Shown: positions 1-6,398, counted from the first letter of the stretch. The stretch is DNA of 8,632 nt from Deltaproteobacteria bacterium (GCA_026388445.1 JAPLJU010000077.1:1-8632); one strand, 5' to 3'. The notes: generated from the sequence alone by a model not told the origin. Numbers and translations: made by a program.

Positions 1-366
1 CAGATGAACATCCAGGAGATGGCCACGGCCGTCCAGTATAATGTTCCCGTCAAGATCGTCCTTCTCAACAACGGCTATCTCGGCATGGTCCGCCAGTGGC
101 AGGAGCTCTATTACGGCAAGCGATACTCCCACACCGACATGAGCCATCAGCCGGACTTCGTGAAGGTTGCCGAGGCCTACGGGATGGTGGGGCTGCGGGC
201 GAAGAAGCCGGACGAGGTGGAACCGACGCTGAAGAAGGGGCTTTCCATCCCGAAGCCGGTACTCATGGACTTCCAGGTCTGCCGCGAGGAGTGCGTCTAC
301 CCCATGGTGCGGCCCGGGGCTTCCATCAGTGAAATGACGCTCGGAACGCGGGAGATGATCAATTAA
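1..366 (+). CDS. ilvB: Acetolactate (acetohydroxyacid) synthase large subunit, C-terminal 121 residues (5' truncated)
   Basis: This is the 3' end of the catalytic subunit of acetohydroxyacid synthase, the ThDP-dependent enzyme that condenses two pyruvates (or pyruvate and 2-ketobutyrate) at the first common step of valine/leucine/isoleucine synthesis. The reading frame is open from the first base, so the real start lies upstream. About 121 of the usual 550-570 residues are visible. They begin in the ThDP-binding region: the segment QMNIQE leads to the Asn-Asn pair that ends the ThDP/Mg motif (window residues 23-24). Next comes YLGMVRQWQ, whose Trp (residue 33) matches the conserved Trp of the herbicide-binding channel (Trp574 in Arabidopsis). 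The C-terminus, with YPMVRPGAS, is typical. The stop is TAA at 364-366. The regulatory subunit gene follows after a 79 bp gap, as expected for an ilvBN pair. Assignment is firm; IlvB versus IlvI/IlvG naming rests on the neighbours. Confidence 0.96.
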   Translation, partial: QMNIQEMATAVQYNVPVKIVLLNNGYLGMVRQWQELYYGKRYSHTDMSHQPDFVKVAEAYGMVGLRAKKPDEVEPTLKKGLSIPKPVLMDFQVCREECVYPMVRPGASISEMTLGTREMIN

Positions 367-386
367 GGACAGGCTTCAAAAAGAAG

Positions 387-415
387 GGCGCTGATCCGTT
401 GCATTGATCAGCGCC
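387..415 (+). promoter_or_regulatory. Perfect 10-bp hairpin in the ilvB-ilvN intergenic gap
   Basis: The arm GGCGCTGATC (387-396) is exactly complementary to GATCAGCGCC (406-415) around a 9-nt loop. No T-tract follows (AAATTCG), so it does not look like an intrinsic terminator on the + strand. It lies between the ilvB stop and the ilvN ribosome-binding region. It could set the ilvB:ilvN expression ratio, stabilise mRNA ends or be a processing site. The structure is seen directly; the role is inference. Confidence 0.55.
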
Positions 416-437
416 AAATTCGTCATTTGAGAAAGGT

Positions 438-443
438 AGGAGG
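438..443 (+). promoter_or_regulatory. Ribosome-binding site of ilvN, unusually close to the start
   Basis: A perfect AGGAGG ends only 2 nt before the ATG at 446, shorter than the usual 5-9 nt. A weaker GAAAGG at 431-436 has 9-nt spacing and may be the site actually used. There is no better-spaced in-frame start, and the IlvN family alignment begins at this ATG. Confidence 0.6.
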
Positions 444-445
444 TT

Positions 446-934
446 ATGGACAAGAAAAAGGAACGCATCATCTCACTTCTCGTGCACAACAAGCCGGACG
501 TGCTGGCGAGGGTCGCCGGCACACTGGGCGGAAAAGGGTTCAACATCGAGAGTCTCTGTGTCGACGTCACGCTGAACCCTGACGTTTCGAAGATCATCCT
601 CACCACCATCCAGACGAAATCGACCGTTTCGAAGATCGAGAAACAGCTCGAACGCCTGATCGATGTCGTCAAGGTGGAGGATCTTACCGACGTGGAGACG
701 ATCAAGCGGGAAATGGTCCTCATCCGCATGAACCTGACGGAGGCGAGCAAGTCCGACGTGATCCGGACGGTGAACACCCTCAATTGCAAGATCATCACCT
801 TCAACACGGATCACTGCGTCCTGGAATACACGGGCTCCAAGGACGAGGTGGACCGTGTTTTGGAGAAGCTCAAAGCGCTGGGGGTCGACGATATTGCAAG
901 AACGGGGATTGCGGCTCTGGAAAGAAAAAACTGA
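446..934 (+). CDS. ilvN: Acetolactate synthase small (regulatory) subunit
   Basis: This is the regulatory subunit of acetohydroxyacid synthase. It binds the large subunit, raises its activity and in most bacteria confers valine feedback inhibition. At 162 aa it has the normal length (E. coli IlvH is 163). Residues 7-82 form an ACT domain with the family hallmark from LLVHNKPDVLARV to GFNIESL. Residues about 84-160 form the C-terminal IlvN/IlvH domain, ending in a typical ARTGIAAL. Aligning the ACT start to E. coli IlvH places Asn15 on Asn11 and Asn33 on Asn29, both valine-site residues. Asp18 falls on Gly14 and Ala21 on Ser17. Substitutions at Gly14 in E. coli, including G14D, give valine resistance, so this enzyme may be weakly feedback-inhibited (inference). 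The gene is followed 26 bp later by ilvC. Confidence 0.96.
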   Translation: MDKKKERIISLLVHNKPDVLARVAGTLGGKGFNIESLCVDVTLNPDVSKIILTTIQTKSTVSKIEKQLERLIDVVKVEDLTDVETIKREMVLIRMNLTEASKSDVIRTVNTLNCKIITFNTDHCVLEYTGSKDEVDRVLEKLKALGVDDIARTGIAALERKN

Positions 935-960
935 TAGACAGTCTGCTAAGGAGGGGCATC

Positions 961-2016
961 ATGGCAGAGATGAATTTCGGCGGTATGCTGGAGGAGGTCA
1001 TTACCTCCGAGGAGATGACGCTTGAAAAGGCGCGCCAGATCCTGAAGAACGAGACGGTGGCGGTAATCGGATACGGCGTCCAGGGACAGGGGCAGTCCCT
1101 GAACATGCGAGACAACGGCATCCGGGTGATCATCGGTCAGCGGCAAGGGGGCACCACGTGGGAGAAGGCCACAAAGGACGGGTGGGTACCGGGCAAGACC
1201 CTCTTTTCCATCGAAGAGGCCGCGAAGCGCGGCACCATCATCCAATACATGCTCTCCGATGCCGGGCAGAAGACCCTGTGGCCGACCATCAAACCTTACT
1301 TGACAAAAGGGAAGGCCCTCTATTTTTCACATGGATTTTCCATCACCTATAAGGATCTGACCGATGTTATCCCCCCCGCCGACATCGACGTGATACTCGT
1401 GGCGCCGAAAGGTGCTGGCCGTACCGTCCGGAGCAACTTTCTCGCGGGAAGCGGTATCAATTCGAGCTATGCCGTCTTCCAGGATGCCACGGGAAGGGCC
1501 CGGGAGAGGGCGATTGCCCTCGGTATGGCGATCGGCTCGGGATACCTCTTCCCGACGACCTTTGAAAATGAGGTGTACAGCGATCTCACCGGGGAGAGGG
1601 GGGTGCTCATGGGATGTCTCGCCGGCGTCATGGAGGCCCAGTACAACGTGCTCCGCAAGAAAGGCCACAGCCCCAGCGAAGCTTTCAATGAAACGGTGGA
1701 GGAGCTCACTCAGAGCCTCATGCCACTCGTCGCCGAAAACGGCATGGACTGGATGTACGGCAACTGCAGCACCACGGCTCAGCGCGGTGCCCTCGACTGG
1801 AAAAACCGCTTCCGCGATGCGGTGGCGCCCGTTTTCGAGGAGCTCTACAAACGAGTCACCTCAGGGGTGGAAACGAAGATCGTTCTTGAGGCCAACAGCG
1901 CCCCTGATTATAGGGAAAGACTGGAAAAAGAACTAGCCCAGATGCGCAACTCCGAGATGTGGCAGGCCGGCGCCGCTGTCCGCAGCCTGAGACCCGATAG
2001 AAGAAAGAAAAAGTAA
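961..2016 (+). CDS. ilvC: Ketol-acid reductoisomerase (NADP+), Bacteroidota/fungal Ilv5-like type
   Basis: This enzyme converts 2-acetolactate or 2-aceto-2-hydroxybutyrate to the dihydroxy acid by alkyl migration and NAD(P)H reduction, using Mg2+. The ATG at 961 follows a strong AAGGAGGGG (948-956) with 4-nt spacing and gives 351 aa. The frame stays open upstream to 784, but that part overlaps ilvN and does not look like KARI. Visible features: Rossmann motif GYGVQGQGQ (37-45); cofactor loop GQRQGGTTW (59-67); SHGF with His124; APKG with Lys150; metal ligands Asp208 and Glu212 in SDLTGER; Glu244 and Glu248 in NETVEELTQS; Ser270 in CSTTA. Motifs such as DGWVPGKTLF, GINSSYA, the SDLTGERG context and the C-terminal PDYRE...LRP match Bacteroidota KARI and yeast Ilv5. 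They do not match the about 330-aa class I proteins common in proteobacteria, or the about 490-aa E. coli enzyme. Function is secure; the transfer history is inference. Confidence 0.96.
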   Translation: MAEMNFGGMLEEVITSEEMTLEKARQILKNETVAVIGYGVQGQGQSLNMRDNGIRVIIGQRQGGTTWEKATKDGWVPGKTLFSIEEAAKRGTIIQYMLSDAGQKTLWPTIKPYLTKGKALYFSHGFSITYKDLTDVIPPADIDVILVAPKGAGRTVRSNFLAGSGINSSYAVFQDATGRARERAIALGMAIGSGYLFPTTFENEVYSDLTGERGVLMGCLAGVMEAQYNVLRKKGHSPSEAFNETVEELTQSLMPLVAENGMDWMYGNCSTTAQRGALDWKNRFRDAVAPVFEELYKRVTSGVETKIVLEANSAPDYRERLEKELAQMRNSEMWQAGAAVRSLRPDRRKKK

Positions 2017-2025
2017 GGAGCCTAT

Positions 2026-3690
2026 ATGAGAAGCGACCTGATGAAGAAAGGTCTCGAGAGGGCACCCCATCGGTCCCTTTTCAAGTCCATGGGTTACACG
2101 GACGAGGAAATCGCCCGGCCGCTCATCGGCGTGGTGAATTCCGCCAATGAAATCGTGCCCGGCCACATTCACCTGGATATCATCTGCGAGGCGGTCAAAT
2201 CGGGCATCCGCATGGCAGGAGGCACCCCGGTGGAGTTCCCCGTGATCGGCGTCTGCGACGGGATTGCCATGGGCCACAGGGGGATGAAATATTCCCTGGC
2301 CAGCCGCGAGCTCATCGCCGACTCCGTCGAGATTATGGCCGTGGCCCATCCCTTCGATGCGCTGGTGTTTATCCCTAACTGCGACAAGATCATCCCGGGC
2401 ATGCTCATGGCCGCTCTTCGCCTGAACATCCCGGCCATTTTTATCAGCGGCGGACCCATGCTTGCCGGCTCCATGGAAGGGAAAAAGGTAGATCTCATAA
2501 GCGTTTTTGAGGGTGTGGGAAGGGTAAAATCCCGTCAGATCACCCTGAATGAGCTGCGGAAAATTGAAGATTGCGCCTGTCCCGGCTGCGGTTCCTGCTC
2601 CGGCATGTATACGGCCAACACTATGAACTGCATGACCGAGGCCCTGGGAATGGGACTCCCGGGCAACGGTACGATCCTCGCCGTCCACGCCGCCCGCGTC
2701 CGCCTCGCCAAGAAAGCGGGCATCAAGATCCTGGAACTCCTAAAGAAGAATATCAAACCCCGCAACATTGCAAAGCTCGATGCGTTCAAAAATGCCATCG
2801 CCGTTGACATGGCCCTGGGCGGATCCACGAATACCGTCCTTCACCTCCCGGCCATTGCACATGAGGCGGGCATCAAACTCGATCTCGACCTTTTCAACAA
2901 GCTCAGCGAAAAAACCCCCAACCTGTGCAAGTTAAGCCCCGCCGGCGCACACCACATCGAGGACCTCGATGCGGCCGGAGGCGTCCAGGCCGTGATGAAA
3001 GAAATCAGCAAGCTGGGTGTGATCAACGAAAAGGCGCTCACTGTCACGGGAGAGACGGTCGGGAAGAACCTGAAGGCCGCCCGCGTCCTCAATAACGAGG
3101 TCATTCGTCCCCTCAAAAACCCCTACACCCAGGAAGGGGGTATCGCCATCCTCCGGGGCAATCTTGCCCCTGGGGGCGCCGTGGTGAAGCAGTCCGCCGT
3201 AGTACCCGGCATGCTCGTGAACAAAGGTCGGGCCCGGGTTTTCGACAGTGAGGAGGAAGGGACCAAAGCCATCCTGGACGGAAAGATCAAGGCCGGCGAC
3301 GTTATCGTCATCCGCTACGAGGGACCGAAGGGTGGCCCGGGGATGAGGGAGATGCTCGCTCCCACGTCAGCCATTTCAGGCATGGGCCTCGGGGAATCCG
3401 TAGCCCTGCTCACCGACGGCCGCTTCAGCGGTGGGTCCCGCGGGGCCGCCATCGGCCACATCTCCCCGGAAGCCGCGGAGGGCGGACTCATCGCGCTCGT
3501 CCGTGAAGGGGACCTCATCACCATCGACATCCCGAAACGGAAACTCACTTTAAAAGTCAACAGCGAGGAGCTGAGGAGGCGGAAGAATGCCTGGAAGCCC
3601 CGGGCGCCGGCCATACAGTCGGGATACCTTTCACGTTACTCGAGCCTCGTCACCTCGGCGAGCACCGGCGCCATCCTGAAAGACCGCTGA
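2026..3690 (+). CDS. ilvD: Dihydroxy-acid dehydratase
   Basis: This Fe-S enzyme dehydrates 2,3-dihydroxyisovalerate and 2,3-dihydroxy-3-methylvalerate to the 2-keto acids, the third common step of the pathway. The 554 aa are shorter than E. coli IlvD (616) and match the compact form found in many anaerobes and archaea. The RBS AAGGAG (2015-2020) overlaps the ilvC stop codon, with 5-nt spacing to the ATG, which points to coupled translation. Motifs: VPGHIHL (44-50); CDGIAMGH (77-84) with Asp78 as a probable Mg ligand; NCDK (118-121) with cluster Cys119 and the lysine that is carbamylated in this family; CGSCSGM (188-194) with Cys191; GGSTNT; IRYEGPKGGPGM; TDGRFSGG. The first loop reads PG, where [2Fe-2S] members have a Cys (PCN). 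The protein therefore resembles the E. coli-like, oxygen-labile group (inference). The gene ends TGA directly followed by TAA, then a terminator 24 bp on. Confidence 0.97.
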   Translation: MRSDLMKKGLERAPHRSLFKSMGYTDEEIARPLIGVVNSANEIVPGHIHLDIICEAVKSGIRMAGGTPVEFPVIGVCDGIAMGHRGMKYSLASRELIADSVEIMAVAHPFDALVFIPNCDKIIPGMLMAALRLNIPAIFISGGPMLAGSMEGKKVDLISVFEGVGRVKSRQITLNELRKIEDCACPGCGSCSGMYTANTMNCMTEALGMGLPGNGTILAVHAARVRLAKKAGIKILELLKKNIKPRNIAKLDAFKNAIAVDMALGGSTNTVLHLPAIAHEAGIKLDLDLFNKLSEKTPNLCKLSPAGAHHIEDLDAAGGVQAVMKEISKLGVINEKALTVTGETVGKNLKAARVLNNEVIRPLKNPYTQEGGIAILRGNLAPGGAVVKQSAVVPGMLVNKGRARVFDSEEEGTKAILDGKIKAGDVIVIRYEGPKGGPGMREMLAPTSAISGMGLGESVALLTDGRFSGGSRGAAIGHISPEAAEGGLIALVREGDLITIDIPKRKLTLKVNSEELRRRKNAWKPRAPAIQSGYLSRYSSLVTSASTGAILKDR

Positions 3691-3714
3691 TAAACTCTCC
3701 ATATGCCCTCCCCC

Positions 3715-3745
3715 AAAGGATGCCGGGAGCAACCCGGCATCCTTT
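3715..3745 (+). terminator. Rho-independent-type terminator after ilvD
   Basis: A perfect 13-bp stem has left arm AAAGGATGCCGGG (3715-3727) and right arm CCCGGCATCCTTT (3733-3745), with a 5-nt loop AGCAA. It lies 24 bp past the ilvD stop. The stem is strong, but the tract after it (TTTCAATT) is only partly T-rich, so termination may be incomplete. It marks the end of the ilv operon and separates it from the lipid-transport operon. The next 71 bp (3746-3816) hold no promoter that I could identify with confidence. Confidence 0.8.
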
Positions 3746-3805
3746 CAATTGTCACACGCCCTTTTTTATGTTAGTTTTCTCATGTTACGGAAATCCACTG
3801 CCCTC

Positions 3806-3812
3806 AGGAAGG
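3806..3812 (+). promoter_or_regulatory. Ribosome-binding site deciding the start of the Cache-like lipoprotein
   Basis: AGGAAGG sits 4 nt before the ATG at 3817. The alternative in-frame ATG at 3841 has only a GAGAGG about 16 nt upstream. This favours 3817 as the start, although either would leave a usable lipoprotein signal peptide. Confidence 0.6.
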
Positions 3813-3816
3813 ATGA

Positions 3817-4389
3817 ATGAGAGGATGCCATTTAGAAAAAATGGATCGGAACGCAAGTGGCTTGTTTCTGCTCTGCTCATTTCTCATTCTTTTTCTTTCC
3901 CTGTCCGCCTGTCAACCAGCGCATCCCCCGAGTAACGCCGCCGTCGCCTTTAAAAAAGAAGTTCGGGACAATATCGAAAAGCTCTCTCCCCTCTTTGCGG
4001 ATGCCCTCCTGAAAGGAAACCAGAAGCAGGTTGAGACGGTGCTGATGCGAGCCTGCGCCGAGGCGGAGCAGACTGGAAAGCCATTTTCCTGCGGTGTCGC
4101 GATCCTGGACAAAAACGGCATTTCGATTACGTCCACTTCCCCGCGGAAGCCTTCACGAGGCATCGATTATTCTCACTACGAATCGATAACAAAATCCCTT
4201 CGTGAGAAGAGGATCGTCCATACAAGGTTGTTCCTGCAGGACGGCACGAAGATCTTCGCCATCAGCTCCCCCCTGGTGAAAGAAGGCAAGCTTCTCGGTC
4301 TCCTCGTCCTGGGCTATTTTTCAACGGAGGTTCAGCGTAACTGGGGCCTCACCGAGGCGGAGTTTCTGGAGATCAATTTCAACCCCTGA
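3817..4389 (+). CDS. Lipoprotein with a Cache/PDC-like sensor domain, first gene of the lipid-transport operon
   Basis: This 190-aa protein belongs to no named family that I recognise for certain. The N-terminus is a lipoprotein signal: basic residues, a hydrophobic stretch at 15-30 and lipobox LSAC with Cys32. The +2 residue is Gln, not Asp, which under the E. coli Lol rule means outer-membrane sorting. The mature part begins with a helical segment (about 43-85). A compact alpha/beta domain follows, with VAILDKNG (94-101), DYSHYE (117-122), a DGTKIFAISSP strand pair (142-152) and a final LLGLLVLGY (159-167). This pattern resembles single Cache (extracytoplasmic PAS-like) domains that bind small ligands in chemoreceptors and histidine kinases. 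No transmembrane output domain is attached. Cys80 and Cys92 could form a disulfide. The stop is only 10 bp before the STAS-MlaE gene, so co-transcription is likely and a sensory or accessory role in transport is plausible (inference). Confidence 0.8.
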   Translation: MRGCHLEKMDRNASGLFLLCSFLILFLSLSACQPAHPPSNAAVAFKKEVRDNIEKLSPLFADALLKGNQKQVETVLMRACAEAEQTGKPFSCGVAILDKNGISITSTSPRKPSRGIDYSHYESITKSLREKRIVHTRLFLQDGTKIFAISSPLVKEGKLLGLLVLGYFSTEVQRNWGLTEAEFLEINFNP

Positions 4390-4399
4390 TTGGAAGTCG

Positions 4400-5551
4400 A
4401 TGGCTGAGCCAGGCGAAAGAAAAAACGATCTCGTACAGGTCCGGGGGGAAAGGGGAGGCACCATCAAGCTCTTCCTGTCGGGCCGGATCGCCCTCGACAG
4501 CATCAGCCTGTACACAGAAGAGATCCGTAAACGTCTGAGTGACCTGAAGCCAAAAGAACTGATCGTCGATCTGACCAATATTGAATACCTGGACAGCTCG
4601 GGAGCCCTCATCCTGTTGGAGCTGGAGGGCCGGGCAAAGTCCCAAGCCATCGCTTTTTCTTTCGACAATATGCCGGATGAGGTCCACCGCATCATGGGGC
4701 TCATCAACCGCGAAGCCCTTACCACCCCTTCCGTCAAAACGGAAAAAAAACGCGAATATCTCCTGGAGGAAATCGGCGAGGCCAGCTTTGCATTTTATAA
4801 AGACATGCGCCGGATCCTGATCTTCGTCGGAGAGATACTGGATGCCCTATTCCACGCCGTTCGGAACCCGCGCCTCGTCCGGTGGGACGATGTCCTGTTC
4901 TATGTTAAGAGAGCCGGGGTGGACGGCCTCCCCATCCTGAGCCTCCTGAGCCTGCTGATGGGGCTCATCATCGCTTTCATGTCCTCCCTGCAGCTCAAGC
5001 AATTCGGGGCCAACATCTATGTGGCATCGCTCGTCGGAATCGCCATCATCAGGGAGCTGGGACCTATGATGACGGCCATCATTGTGGCCGGACGCTCCGG
5101 ATCGGCCTTCGCGGCGGAGATCGGCACGATGAGGGTCAATGAGGAGGTGGATGCTCTTGTCACCATGGGTTTCGACCCGACGCAGTTTCTTGCTGTTCCG
5201 AAGGTGCTGGCCGCCATGATCGTCGTCCCGATTCTGACCCTCTACGCGGACGTCTTCGGCATTGTCGGGGGACTTCTTGTCGGTATCACAGGGCTTGACC
5301 TCACCATCCACACCTACATCCAGCAGACTGTGAATAGCGTTACTCTTTTTGATTTCGCCTCCAGTCTTATCAAGTCCGTGGTCTTCGCCGCCCTCATTTC
5401 GGGAATCAGCTGCCAGCGGGGTCTCCAGGTGCGGGGCGGCGCAGAGGCGGTGGGCGCTGCGGCCACATCAGCAGTTGTCTCATCGATCTTTTTGATCATC
5501 GTTGCGGATTCGGCGTTTGCGATCATGCTTTATTATGTCCAGTGGTCATAA
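4400..5551 (+). CDS. mlaE: MlaE-family ABC lipid transporter permease with N-terminal STAS (MlaB-like) domain
   Basis: This is the inner-membrane permease of an MCE/Mla-type transporter that moves phospholipids between the inner and outer membranes. The 383 aa compare with about 260 in E. coli MlaE; the extra part is an N-terminal STAS domain. Residues about 11-105 carry the STAS hallmark LIVDLTNIEYLDSSG, with Asp65, Ser66 and Ser67 at the site that is phosphorylated in SpoIIAA-type proteins and occupied by a conserved Thr in MlaB. A charged linker (about 108-125) follows and is encoded in part by an A8 tract. The permease has an amphipathic segment (about 136-160), a hydrophobic span at 178-197, the family signature IRELGPMMTAIIVAGRSGSA (217-236), a NEEVDAL loop (247-253), and further spans near 265-295 and 357-380. 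A weak GGAAG (4392-4396) lies 3 nt before the ATG. The fusion makes a separate mlaB unnecessary, and none is seen here. Confidence 0.93.
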   Translation: MAEPGERKNDLVQVRGERGGTIKLFLSGRIALDSISLYTEEIRKRLSDLKPKELIVDLTNIEYLDSSGALILLELEGRAKSQAIAFSFDNMPDEVHRIMGLINREALTTPSVKTEKKREYLLEEIGEASFAFYKDMRRILIFVGEILDALFHAVRNPRLVRWDDVLFYVKRAGVDGLPILSLLSLLMGLIIAFMSSLQLKQFGANIYVASLVGIAIIRELGPMMTAIIVAGRSGSAFAAEIGTMRVNEEVDALVTMGFDPTQFLAVPKVLAAMIVVPILTLYADVFGIVGGLLVGITGLDLTIHTYIQQTVNSVTLFDFASSLIKSVVFAALISGISCQRGLQVRGGAEAVGAAATSAVVSSIFLIIVADSAFAIMLYYVQWS

Positions 5552-5595
5552 ACCGGTGCATGAATGAAGGATTGAATAACATGCATTCCGCTGGC

Positions 5596-5602
5596 AGGGG
5601 GA
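5596..5602 (+). promoter_or_regulatory. Ribosome-binding site deciding the GTG start of mlaF
   Basis: AGGGGGA lies 4 nt upstream of the GTG at 5607. No in-frame ATG exists at a sensible distance: the nearby ATGs at 5560 and 5581 are in another frame. The GTG is therefore the supported start. Confidence 0.65.
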
Positions 5603-5606
5603 TCAC

Positions 5607-6398
5607 GTGGCCGTACCTGAACAGGACCCGATCATCATCGTCGAGGGGCTGACGGCGCGGTTCGGCGATGATACGATCCTCGAGGGGGTCAACCTGGAGG
5701 TATTTCCCGGGGAGGTCCTCGTCATTCTCGGTGAGAGCGGTTGCGGGAAAACCGTTCTTATGAAGCACATGATCGGGCTTTTCAAGCCCTGCGAGGGGAG
5801 AGTCCTTGTCAAGGGGATCGACCTTGCCAAGGCGAGCGATGAGGAGCGTCACAGGCTCCGCATGGAGATCGGCGTCCTCTTCCAGTCCGGTGCCCTTTTC
5901 GGTTCCATGACCCTATCGGAAAACATCGGGCTTCCGATCAGCGAGTACACGCATCTCCCTCCGGAGATCATCGATCACGTCGTGAAAATGAAGCTCGGTC
6001 TGGTGAACCTCGCAGGATATGAACACCATATGCCGGCTGAATTATCCGGCGGAATGAAGAAGAGGGCCGCCCTCGCCAGGGCCATGGCCCTCGACCCCTC
6101 CATCCTCTTCTTCGATGAGCCCTCGTCGGGTCTGGACCCCGTCACGGCAGCCGGACTCGACTTTCTCATCAAAGAAATCAACACAACCATGGGAACCACG
6201 ATGGTGATCGTAACCCATGAGCTCGCTTCAATCATGAACATCGCCCAGAGGGTCATCATGCTGGATAAAAACGCACAGGGCATCATCGCCGAGGGGAACC
6301 CGCATGAGCTGAAAGAGCACTCGAGGGACCCGCGGGTGATTGCTTTTTTCAACCGACAACCCCCAAAAACCGGAAAAGGTGAAATTCAAAATGGCTAG
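5607..6398 (+). CDS. mlaF: MlaF-family ABC transporter ATP-binding protein
   Basis: This is the cytoplasmic ATPase that powers the MlaE permease. Its 263 aa are normal for MlaF (269 in E. coli). It starts at GTG. Motifs: Walker A GESGCGKT (42-49), Q-loop Gln93 in LFQSGALF, ABC signature LSGGM (146-150) followed by KKRAALARA, Walker B ILFFDEP (166-172) with catalytic Glu171, D-loop SGLDP (174-178) and switch His204 in VTHE. The QSGALF Q-loop and the LSGGMKKR signature are typical of the Mla/MCE-linked ATPase branch rather than of amino-acid importers. The gap after mlaE is 55 bp, the largest inside the operon. The 3' end overlaps mlaD by 8 bp. No key residue is missing. Confidence 0.96.
   Translation: MAVPEQDPIIIVEGLTARFGDDTILEGVNLEVFPGEVLVILGESGCGKTVLMKHMIGLFKPCEGRVLVKGIDLAKASDEERHRLRMEIGVLFQSGALFGSMTLSENIGLPISEYTHLPPEIIDHVVKMKLGLVNLAGYEHHMPAELSGGMKKRAALARAMALDPSILFFDEPSSGLDPVTAAGLDFLIKEINTTMGTTMVIVTHELASIMNIAQRVIMLDKNAQGIIAEGNPHELKEHSRDPRVIAFFNRQPPKTGKGEIQNG

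Noticed and set aside
376..814. Overlapping minus-strand frames opposite ilvN (143 and 113 aa)
   Set aside because: They are shadows of the conserved ilvN frame, with no domain signature and no RBS-supported start.
784..960. Upstream extension of the ilvC frame, giving 410 aa
   Set aside because: The extension overlaps ilvN, does not resemble KARI and would bypass the strong RBS just before the ATG at 961.
1933..2688. Long minus-strand open frame (251 aa) opposite ilvC/ilvD
   Set aside because: It lies wholly antisense to well-conserved genes. Its sequence is rich in His, Gly and Asp in the way expected from a GC-rich shadow frame, and it shows no recognisable domain.
3749..3777. Possible promoter for the lipid operon (TTGTCA as a -35 box)
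   Set aside because: No hexamer at 16-18 nt spacing matches TATAAT in more than about three positions. TATGTT at 3767 is only 12 nt away.
5557..5586. TGCATG...CATGCA inverted repeat between mlaE and mlaF
   Set aside because: Each arm is only 6 bp, and each contains TGCA, which is itself palindromic. The 18-nt loop makes a stable hairpin or operator doubtful.
5560..5652. Small ORF of 30 codons spanning the mlaE-mlaF gap and overlapping mlaF
   Set aside because: It has no clear RBS and no recognisable sequence, and it overlaps the mlaF start out of frame. A leader-peptide role has no support from the sequence alone.
6340..6390. Upstream TTG start for mlaD
   Set aside because: It lies inside mlaF. 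The ATG at 6391 has a good RBS and gives the usual short N-terminus before the membrane helix.
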